Below are positions 55,678 to 64,000 of a stretch of DNA of 64,000 bases, piece by piece; the stretch's first letter is position 1; each line of letters starts with the position of its first letter. Source of the DNA: Corynebacterium simulans. GTDB taxonomy: Bacteria > Actinomycetota > Actinomycetes > Mycobacteriales > Mycobacteriaceae. The position numbers and the translations under genes were made by a program. Where the stretch lies: the NCBI RefSeq assembly GCF_001586215.1, contig NZ_CP014634.1:2356001-2420000 (forward strand), read 5' to 3'. Below the pieces are notes generated by a model that saw nothing but the letters and a program-made list of their open reading frames with translations, did not search any database and was not told the origin of the DNA.

Positions 55678-57219
55678 ATGGACTATGTATTGGCTCTGGG
55701 TGAAAACCCAGACTTTCCTATCTGGTTGCGGGCCTCGCACCTCATCAACTTCGTACTCATCGGTATGCTGCTGCGCTCCGGCATCGAAATGCTCTCTTCC
55801 TTGCCGCGTCTGTGGTGGCGCAGTGATTGCGCGCCTGGCACCGAGTGGATCAAATTTACAAAGCGTGAGCTGCCCAAAGAGGAGGGCGTTTACACCTCCC
55901 TTATGGATGAGCTTTCGGTCTCGCCGATGCTTTCCCTGCCCGGCCGCGAGAACATCGGATTGGGCCGCCACTGGCACGGCGCCGCGGTGATGCTGTGGGT
56001 GCTCAATGGCTTTGTCTACGTTACCCTGCTCTTTGCCACCGGCCTGTGGCGCCGGCTGATTCCGACCTCCTGGGATATAGTCCCTGAGGCCTGGGAATCG
56101 GCCAAGGTCTACTTGAGCCTGCAGGCACCCTCGCTGGAGCACTTCACGCCATACGACGCCCTCCAGCAGCTCGCGTACTCCTTCGTCATTTTCATCCTGG
56201 CGCCGTTTATGATGCTCACCGGCGTAGCCATGGCCCCGGCCGTGCGAGTGAAGTTCCCTCGCTACGTGAAGTTCTGGGGTGGCCACCAAGGTGCTCGCTC
56301 CCTGCACTTCATTGGAATGGTGCTGATGAGCGCGTTTATTGTTGTGCACGTCTTCCTCGTGTTCTTCGTTCACCGCGAGCACAACATGGTCCACATGGTC
56401 TTCGGCGACGTGAGCGTGGAGCGCTACGCGCAGGCCTTTACCACCGTGGTCTTTACCATCGTGGTGGTCATTTTGTTCTGGATCTTCTTGTCCTACTGGT
56501 CCCTGGCGGATCGCGCCCGTGCCCAGCGCATCGTGGTGAAGTTTACCGAGCTCGGCCGCAAGCTCTTCCTGAACTGGTTGAAGGTTTCGCCTTCTACCCA
56601 GCAGGCTTATACCGATAAGGACATTTCCAAGTTTCACTGGACTAACGGCCTGCCGCCGACGCCCGATGAGTCGCCGGAGTGGACCAAGTTCCGCGAGAAT
56701 GACTGGAAGGGCTACGAAATCACGCTGGCTGATGACATTAATGGCGTAGAGAAGGTCGTCACCATCGAGCAGCTACGTGAGTTGCCGCAGCAGTCCTACG
56801 TGGCAACGCATACTTGCATGCAGGGTTGGTCGGCGACCTCCCGCTGGGCTGGGCCTTCCATCGAGGACGTGCTAAGCCTGTTGGGACCACGCCCAGAAGG
56901 CGCCAACTACGTCATGGTCGAGTCCTATGGCCTAGCGCAGAAGATGTACGACAACCGCCCGCGCGAGCCCTTCTATGCCTGCTTTAGCATTGACGACGCC
57001 CTGGATGCACAGTCTGTCATCGCCCTGTCCCGCAACGGCCATGAAGTCGACATCCATCTCGGTGCCCCGGCGCGCTGCCGCGTGGAATCCAACCACGGCT
57101 ACAAGGCCGTGAAGTGGGTTTCCAAGGTTAGCTGGATCGCTGATTACGCAGGCTACGGCGACGGCCGCGGCGGTACCCGCGAGGATTCTGCGCTGCAGGC
57201 GTTCAACGGCCGTATCTAA
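55678..57219 (+). CDS. One-chain cytochrome b / molybdopterin oxidoreductase
   Basis: A 513-residue membrane enzyme fusing two modules. Residues about 10-295 form a b-type cytochrome with about five transmembrane helices and several helix histidines (SHLINF, HWHGAAV, SLHFIGMV and VVHVFLVFFVHREH), likely haem ligands. From about 325 to 513 comes a sulfite-oxidase-type molybdopterin domain with the molybdenum-ligating Cys C380 in ATHTCMQGWSATSRWAGP. It looks like MsrQ and MsrP joined in the opposite order, so repair of oxidised methionine or a similar reductase reaction is possible. No Tat signal is present, since the catalytic part follows a membrane helix. ATG 55678 follows GAGGAATTTTCCC; ATG 55648 is not supported. 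Confidence 0.82.
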   Translation: MDYVLALGENPDFPIWLRASHLINFVLIGMLLRSGIEMLSSLPRLWWRSDCAPGTEWIKFTKRELPKEEGVYTSLMDELSVSPMLSLPGRENIGLGRHWHGAAVMLWVLNGFVYVTLLFATGLWRRLIPTSWDIVPEAWESAKVYLSLQAPSLEHFTPYDALQQLAYSFVIFILAPFMMLTGVAMAPAVRVKFPRYVKFWGGHQGARSLHFIGMVLMSAFIVVHVFLVFFVHREHNMVHMVFGDVSVERYAQAFTTVVFTIVVVILFWIFLSYWSLADRARAQRIVVKFTELGRKLFLNWLKVSPSTQQAYTDKDISKFHWTNGLPPTPDESPEWTKFRENDWKGYEITLADDINGVEKVVTIEQLRELPQQSYVATHTCMQGWSATSRWAGPSIEDVLSLLGPRPEGANYVMVESYGLAQKMYDNRPREPFYACFSIDDALDAQSVIALSRNGHEVDIHLGAPARCRVESNHGYKAVKWVSKVSWIADYAGYGDGRGGTREDSALQAFNGRI

Positions 57220-57245
57220 GTTCGGGAATCTAACGGCAAAAGTCG

Positions 57246-57251
57246 TACAAT
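57246..57251 (+). promoter_or_regulatory. -10 box TACAAT of a leaderless small gene
   Basis: TACAAT ends 7 nt before ATG 57259, with no ribosome site, so the small protein has its own leaderless promoter. Confidence 0.55.
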
Positions 57252-57258
57252 TTGACTC

Positions 57259-57501
57259 ATGTCGATTATTGTTTCCACTCACTACCACGTCAGCGGCGTA
57301 AAGAATGACAACGATGTCCGCAAAGCGCTGCAGGCACTCTATGACATCTTCGCTTCCGGTGGCCTGGGCCAGGCCACCTTCGAAATTACGGACCATGAGT
57401 ATGCCCGCCTTGTGGTCAAGCACAAGGACGATGTGATCCCCTCCGTCCCGGCGATGAACGAGGCCCTGGCTAAGGCTGGCAACTACGAAATCGTCCAGTA
57501 G
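57259..57501 (+). CDS. Small protein, HMA-like fold without metal cysteines
   Basis: An 80-residue cytosolic protein. The pattern beta-alpha-beta-beta-alpha-beta, with THYHVSGVKNDNDVRKALQALYDI and GGLGQATFEI, recalls heavy-metal-associated domains, but the metal-binding CxxC is missing (replaced by N-D-N-D). It is probably a corynebacterial protein of unknown role. It starts 39 bp after the oxidoreductase gene and has its own leaderless-type promoter. Confidence 0.6.
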   Translation: MSIIVSTHYHVSGVKNDNDVRKALQALYDIFASGGLGQATFEITDHEYARLVVKHKDDVIPSVPAMNEALAKAGNYEIVQ

Positions 57502-57520
57502 TTTGAGCCTTTAAGGCCTG

Positions 57521-58477
57521 TTAAGGCCACTGGACCGGTGAGGCGCCAACCGCCTCTCGGGCAATATCGTCGATGCCGTGCAGGATGTGCTTCATGCCGC
57601 GGCCCAGGCTGGTCAATAGCTGGGCGTCGGTAAGCCCGCCGCCTGCCATGACCGCGTAATCCAAGCGCACCTGCAGGCCGTCGACGTTCGAGTGACAAAA
57701 CGCCGCCGCCGAATGATGCGTGCGGTTCCAGTCGTTGCACGTTAAAAATATGCGGGTGAAATCCTCGCCCCTTAAGTTCGGGTCCCAGTGGCCCTTGATG
57801 ATTAGGCTCGGGCCCACATCGAGCACGAATGCAAATAAAACATCGTTTATCCAGGCATAAACGGATTGCTCGGCGTCCGTCTGGAAGCGATTGATGCCTA
57901 GCCTGCGCAGGATATCCTCCACCCGTGCGATGTCCACGGGCAGCACCTCCGCGGCTGAGCCTTCCGACGCCGGCGAATCCTCCGCTGGGGATGGCTGGCT
58001 GCGGAGGGAAGGGAAGGCGTCGGCAAGCGCGTTCAAAAACAACCTCGCATTGCGCAAAGCCGGCACCAGCGCTGCCTCCAACTGGGAATCCTGCGGCTCG
58101 TCCTGAACCACCAAGAATGTATGCCCCCACAGCGTGACCGCAGTGGGGTCGGCATAATCCACCACCACGCGCGGCGAGATGCAGTCGTGGTTCCAGTCGT
58201 TGGCGAATTCGCCGAGCGCTGCTATATCTTCGAAGCCCAAGTGGCCTTGGTGGGTGGTATAAAAATGCAACACCGGCTCGCCCGCAGCGTCGAGGCTCAC
58301 GCGGGTTTCACCCGCTGTGGAATGTGGAAAAATCACTAGCTCATCAGTGGCTTTAATGGAATGAATGCCCAAGCGGGAAGCGATCTCGCACATGCGAGCC
58401 AAGAGCTTCGTGCTCGTGGCGGACTCACAGCTGGCATCTGAATCGAATTCATCCATGCGCTGGGCCCTGCCTTCCAT
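57521..58477 (-). CDS. YbjN domain protein, two tandem domains
   Basis: A cytosolic protein of about 318 residues carrying two YbjN-like (type III chaperone-fold) domains. The first spans about 25-145 (LARMCEIASRLGIHSIKATDE to the NDWNHDCISPRVVVDYADP pattern) and the second about 185-300, with IARVEDILRRLGINRFQTD and CNDWNRTHHSAAAF. The repeated N-D-W-N motif marks each domain. YbjN proteins are widespread in actinobacteria and have no settled function. The start is uncertain between ATG 58477 and ATG 58456. The gene is divergent from hisD. Confidence 0.77.
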   Translation of the reverse strand: MEGRAQRMDEFDSDASCESATSTKLLARMCEIASRLGIHSIKATDELVIFPHSTAGETRVSLDAAGEPVLHFYTTHQGHLGFEDIAALGEFANDWNHDCISPRVVVDYADPTAVTLWGHTFLVVQDEPQDSQLEAALVPALRNARLFLNALADAFPSLRSQPSPAEDSPASEGSAAEVLPVDIARVEDILRRLGINRFQTDAEQSVYAWINDVLFAFVLDVGPSLIIKGHWDPNLRGEDFTRIFLTCNDWNRTHHSAAAFCHSNVDGLQVRLDYAVMAGGGLTDAQLLTSLGRGMKHILHGIDDIAREAVGASPVQWP

Positions 58478-58569
58478 GATTTGCTTAAGCGATAGTGCAA
58501 TAAGGGGAGAGAAGCTGTGGCCCAATTCTATTACCAAAACTCGCCCTACCGCTGGGGAATCGGCGTTAG

Positions 58570-58575
58570 TATATT
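58570..58575 (+). promoter_or_regulatory. Candidate -10 box of the his operon
   Basis: TATATT lies 27 bp before the hisD ATG, which is preceded by the ribosome site AAAGGG. The whole divergent region is about 125-145 bp and holds no AGGGTGG T-box sequence. Confidence 0.45.
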
Positions 58576-58602
58576 GGTCTAGCTATAGAAAGGGCTCGGA
58601 CT

Positions 58603-61039
<2,437 letters not shown>

Positions 61040-61040
<1 letters not shown>

Positions 61041-61642
61041 TGGCAAACCGCATCGGCAAAGCGGAAAGGGTGACCAACGAGTCCCAAATCCGCGTCGAAA
61101 TAAACCTCGACGGCAGCGGGGACGCAGACATTAGCACCGGCCTGCCATTCTTCGACCACATGCTGGGCGCGATGTGCACCCACGGCAGCTTCGACCTCAA
61201 GGTCCACGCCCAAGGCGATACCCACATCGATGCCCACCACACGGTGGAAGACACCGCGATTGTGTTGGGCCGCGCGTTTGCCGACGCCGCCGGTGACAAA
61301 GCTGGCATCCGCCGCTTCGGCTCGCAGCTTTTGCCCATGGATGAGACATTGGTAGAAGCAGTGGTGGATCTTTCCGGCCGCGCCTACTTCGTGATGAACG
61401 GCGAGCCGGAGCATCTACAATGGCAGATTATTGGCGGCCACTATGCCACAGTCATCAACCGCCACTTCTTCGAAACATTGGCCACACACGCGGCAATGAC
61501 CTTGCACCTCAACGTGCGCTACGGGCGCGACCCGCACCACATCACCGAGGCAGAATTCAAGGCGGTAGCCCGTGCGCTGCGGCAGGCCGTCGAACCGGAT
61601 CCCCGAGTAAAGGGGATTCCTTCCACGAAGGGAGCTTTATAA
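61040..61642 (+). CDS. hisB: Imidazoleglycerol-phosphate dehydratase
   Basis: HisB dehydrates IGP to imidazole acetol phosphate. At 200 residues it is the monofunctional actinobacterial form without the phosphatase domain. Manganese-site motifs are visible: [19 protein letters not shown] near residue 37, [20 protein letters not shown] near 60, and the C-terminal [23 protein letters not shown] split by the H-H pair near 150. The ATG overlaps the hisC stop by one base. Its stop TAA overlaps the presumed ATT start of the next small gene. Confidence 0.96.
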
Positions 61643-61815
61643 TTTCTGGGAACTTTTTGATTTTGGTCCTGTTCTTGGTGGCAGGACTTCTTTTTGGTGG
61701 TGCCTGGTCTGCTTATCAGCAAGGCTCTAAGTTCTTTACCATCGTGGCTGCTGTGCTCGGCGCGGTATCCATCGCAGCGGCGCTGGCGTGGATGTTTGGT
61801 GTGATGGGCCAGTGA
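61642..61815 (+). CDS. Small two-helix membrane protein of the his operon
   Basis: A short frame of about 57 residues encodes two transmembrane helices (about 5-22 and 32-52) with the pattern LLFGGAWSAYQQGSKFFT between them. Corynebacterial his operons are known to carry a small membrane protein here. No ATG, GTG or TTG is well placed, but ATT at 61642 overlaps the hisB stop and follows AAGGGAG by 7 nt; TTG 61657 is the alternative. If ATT is used it is a rare initiation codon. The stop overlaps the next gene's GTG start by 3 bases (GTGA). The role is unknown; the start is uncertain. Confidence 0.6.
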   Translation: MSGNFLILVLFLVAGLLFGGAWSAYQQGSKFFTIVAAVLGAVSIAAALAWMFGVMGQ

Positions 61816-63056
61816 GCAACGCGAAGCAGTCCATCTGGAAGGTCCCGGGCTATACCGCCACGATGGTCGCCGTTGCGGCGGCCTTTGGCGCGTGGTCCAT
61901 TCTGCTGCCGGTGGTCCCGCTGGCGGTTCTAGACTCGGGCGGCTCGGCAACCCTGGCAGGCGCCTCGACCGGCGCTTTCATGGCTGCCACGGTTATCACC
62001 CAGACTTTGACCCCGCGCATGTTGCGTACCTTTGGCTACCGTCCCGTCATGGCGGCGGCCGCGCTGCTGCTCGGTGTTCCGGCCTTCGGCCACTTGCTTG
62101 GTAACGCCGCCGTTGTCGTGCTTGTCTTTTCCGCCCTGCGCGGAATTGGCTTCGGCGCGTTGACAGTTTCGGAAAGCGCGCTGATCGCAGAAATCGCCCC
62201 CTCGCGGCTGCTGGGAAAGGCCACCGGCATGATCGGCGTCTTTGTCGGATTCGCCCAGATGGTCTTTTTGCCGGCTGGCATTGCGATGGGGCAGGCTTGG
62301 GGCTTTGAAACCGCGTACATCACCGCTGGCATCATCGGCATCATTGGCTTCGTGATGTGTTTGCGTGTGCCATCGCTGAAGGCGGCGTCGTCAAGCGTGG
62401 CGAACCGTGAGACCGGAGCCGTCGCTCCGATGTGGAAACTCTTCGCCGTGCCGGCACTAGCTCTTACCACCTTCTCCATGAGCTACGGCGTGGTATCCAC
62501 GTTCATCGCCCCCGCGGCGCGAGAACTGGACCCAGTCACCGGCGCGGCCGTCGGCGGCCTGCTGCTTTCCTTGGTGGGTGCTGCGACGATGGTGATGCGT
62601 TACTTCGCAGGCGCGGTGGCAGACCGCCTTGGCAAACCCGGCACTTTGTATATCCCGGCCCAGTTCGTGGCCGCCGGTGGCGTGGCGTTGATTGCCTTCA
62701 CGCTCGCGCAAGGGTGGTCGCTGTGGCTGCTGGTTTGTGGCGCCGTAATTTTCGGCGGTGCCTTTGGCATCGCGCAGAACGAGGCTCTGCTGGCGATGTT
62801 CGACCGCGCGCCTCGCGAAAAGATTTCTGAGGCCTCCGCGGTGTGGAATATTTTCTACGACGCGGGCACCGGCCTGGGCTCCACGGTGCTGGGCGCGTTG
62901 GTCGCCAGCACCGGCTATAGCGGTGCGTTTGGTGCGGGCGCTGCGATTATCGCGGGCGGGCTGTTGCTGACCGTCAGCGATACGCTGCTGGGACGTACCC
63001 GCGTTAGCGAGACGCACGATATCAAGACCCGTTTGCGAAGGTTGCGTAAGGTATAG
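61812..63056 (+). CDS. MFS transporter in the his operon
   Basis: A 414-residue major facilitator with about 12 transmembrane helices, lying between hisB and hisH as in other corynebacteria. The GTG at 61812 overlaps the stop of the small membrane gene (GTGA). An MFS pattern is seen at about 70-90 (TPRMLRTFGYRPVMAAAALL), and the second half begins near 210 after a soluble loop. Substrate unknown; the location suggests export linked to histidine, histidinol or purine-related intermediates, which is inference only. Confidence 0.82.
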   Translation: MSNAKQSIWKVPGYTATMVAVAAAFGAWSILLPVVPLAVLDSGGSATLAGASTGAFMAATVITQTLTPRMLRTFGYRPVMAAAALLLGVPAFGHLLGNAAVVVLVFSALRGIGFGALTVSESALIAEIAPSRLLGKATGMIGVFVGFAQMVFLPAGIAMGQAWGFETAYITAGIIGIIGFVMCLRVPSLKAASSSVANRETGAVAPMWKLFAVPALALTTFSMSYGVVSTFIAPAARELDPVTGAAVGGLLLSLVGAATMVMRYFAGAVADRLGKPGTLYIPAQFVAAGGVALIAFTLAQGWSLWLLVCGAVIFGGAFGIAQNEALLAMFDRAPREKISEASAVWNIFYDAGTGLGSTVLGALVASTGYSGAFGAGAAIIAGGLLLTVSDTLLGRTRVSETHDIKTRLRRLRKV

Positions 63057-63059
63057 CCC

Positions 63060-63695
63060 ATGACAGGCAAGAATGTTGTTGTGCTGGACTACGGTGCCGG
63101 CAATCTGCGCTCGGCGCAGCGCGCGCTTGAACACGCAGGCGCGCAGGTCACCGTCACTGCGGATCCCCAGGTGGCCGTTTCTGCCGACGGCCTCGTGGTT
63201 CCCGGAGTCGGCGCCTTTGCCGCGTGCATGGAGGGGCTGAAAAGGGCCCAGGGCCCGCGGATCATTGGCCAGCGCTTGGCCGGTGGCAGGCCGGTGTTGG
63301 GGATCTGCGTAGGCATGCAAGTGCTTTTCGACGCCGGCTTCGAGCACGGCATTGCCACCTATGGCTGCGGGGAGTGGCCCGGCCGGGTGGAAAAACTGCA
63401 GTCTGACGTGCTTCCGCATATGGGCTGGAATACCGTGGAATTTGCTGCGGACTCAGCGATGTTCGCGGGGATTTCTCCGCAAGAGCGCTTCTATTTCGTG
63501 CACTCCTATGCGGCACGCCGCTGGGAGCTGGAAACCGAAATCACCGAGCCGCCGCGTGTGGCCTGGGCTGAGCACGATGGGGACCGTTTCGTGGCGGCCG
63601 TGGAAAATGGCGCGCTGTGGGCCACCCAGTTCCACCCGGAGAAGTCCGGCGAGGTAGGAGCGCAGTTGTTGCGCAACTGGATTAATACGCTTTAA
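63060..63695 (+). CDS. hisH: Imidazole glycerol phosphate synthase, glutaminase subunit
   Basis: HisH hydrolyses glutamine and passes ammonia to HisF for IGP and AICAR formation. The 211-residue class I glutamine amidotransferase has the catalytic triad context: the Cys in [14 protein letters not shown] near residue 85, and the His and Glu in TQFHPEKSG near 193. The oxyanion strand VPGVGAF is near 48. It starts 3 bp after the MFS gene and 15 bp before hisA. HisF itself is beyond the window. Confidence 0.95.
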   Translation: MTGKNVVVLDYGAGNLRSAQRALEHAGAQVTVTADPQVAVSADGLVVPGVGAFAACMEGLKRAQGPRIIGQRLAGGRPVLGICVGMQVLFDAGFEHGIATYGCGEWPGRVEKLQSDVLPHMGWNTVEFAADSAMFAGISPQERFYFVHSYAARRWELETEITEPPRVAWAEHDGDRFVAAVENGALWATQFHPEKSGEVGAQLLRNWINTL

Positions 63696-63710
63696 GTAGG
63701 ATTTGAAACC

Positions 63711-64000
63711 ATGACCTTTACTTTGTTGCCGGCCGTCGACGTCGTTGACGGCCAGGCTGTGCGACTTGACCAAGGCGCGGCCGGAACCGAAAAGAACTAT
63801 GGCACCCCGCGCGAGGCCGCGCTCAAGTGGCAGGAGCAGGGAGCTTCATGGCTGCACTTTGTCGACCTCGATGCGGCTTTTGGCCGCGGTTCTAATCACG
63901 CGCTGATGGCGGAGATTACCGCGGAGCTTTCGATGCAGGTGGAACTGAGCGGCGGAATTCGCGACGGTGAGTCTTTGGAGCGTGCGCTTGCCACCGGTGC
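63711..64000 (+). CDS. hisA: HisA/PriA isomerase (partial, cut by window end)
   Basis: The first 96 codons of ProFAR isomerase. [18 protein letters not shown] carries the first catalytic Asp, [23 protein letters not shown] is split by the usual turn, and [15 protein letters not shown] and [15 protein letters not shown] follow. In actinobacteria this enzyme (PriA) also serves as the TrpF isomerase for tryptophan, but the deciding residues lie partly beyond the window. The start is ATG 63711 after AAGTAGGATTTGAAACC. Not a truncation, only the window edge. Confidence 0.93.
   Translation, partial: MTFTLLPAVDVVDGQAVRLDQGAAGTEKNYGTPREAALKWQEQGASWLHFVDLDAAFGRGSNHALMAEITAELSMQVELSGGIRDGESLERALATG

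Overview
The window is about 64 kb of one chromosome, probably from a Corynebacterium (class Actinomycetes, order Mycobacteriales). The evidence is a classical actinobacterial division and cell wall (dcw) cluster running into pgeF, yggS, sepF, yggT and wag31/divIVA. Other support comes from a eukaryote-like 1058-residue IleRS behind an actinobacterial T-box, Mtb12-type lipoproteins, a perfect McbR-type operator, many leaderless promoters and the corynebacterial his operon order with a small membrane protein and an MFS pump between hisB and hisH. Species cannot be fixed from the sequence alone. I see no prophage, CRISPR array, intact insertion sequence, rRNA or tRNA gene; this is mostly core genome.

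Region 1 (1-22.6 kb): a HEPN-family gene and a DUF3040 gene, then about 670 bp of non-coding DNA holding an MraZ operator and an unexplained mirrored array of similar boxes. Next come mraZ, rsmH, ftsL-like, ftsI, murE, murF, mraY, murD, ftsW, murG, murC, ftsQ, ftsZ, pgeF, yggS, sepF, yggT and wag31. Together they build lipid II from UDP-MurNAc precursors and assemble the divisome (FtsZ-SepF ring, FtsW/FtsI synthase, FtsQ/L) and the polar growth scaffold (Wag31).

Region 2 (22.6-37.4 kb): a small membrane protein overlapping an antisense HNH nuclease gene, T-box plus ileS, a decayed glyoxalase gene, a GntR-MFS pair, a LexA-boxed dinB, asparaginase, two lipoproteins around lspA, an RluD-family pseudouridine synthase, two small membrane proteins and a RarD-type transporter.

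Region 3 (37.4-53.8 kb): dnaE, a MetE-like gene under a McbR box, a small secreted protein, a choice-of-anchor I beta-propeller protein, threonine dehydratase, a YigZ/IMPACT protein, an S4 protein, a small alarmone synthetase, an orphan gene, a DnaQ-BRCT exonuclease, glycogen debranching enzyme GlgX and a TetR regulator.

Region 4 (53.8-64 kb): a lipoprotein, a four-helix membrane protein, a one-chain cytochrome b/molybdopterin oxidoreductase, two small cytosolic proteins and the his operon hisD-hisC-hisB-(small membrane protein)-(MFS)-hisH-hisA, cut by the window end.

The most useful non-gene observations are the mirrored GTGGG array upstream of mraZ, the McbR and LexA operators, the set of TANNNT boxes exactly 6-8 nt before start codons (leaderless transcripts, which also correct several starts), the translational T-box of ileS, a 21-bp wobble-rich RNA hairpin between sepF and yggT, an apparent ATT start in the his operon and the degraded glyoxalase gene.
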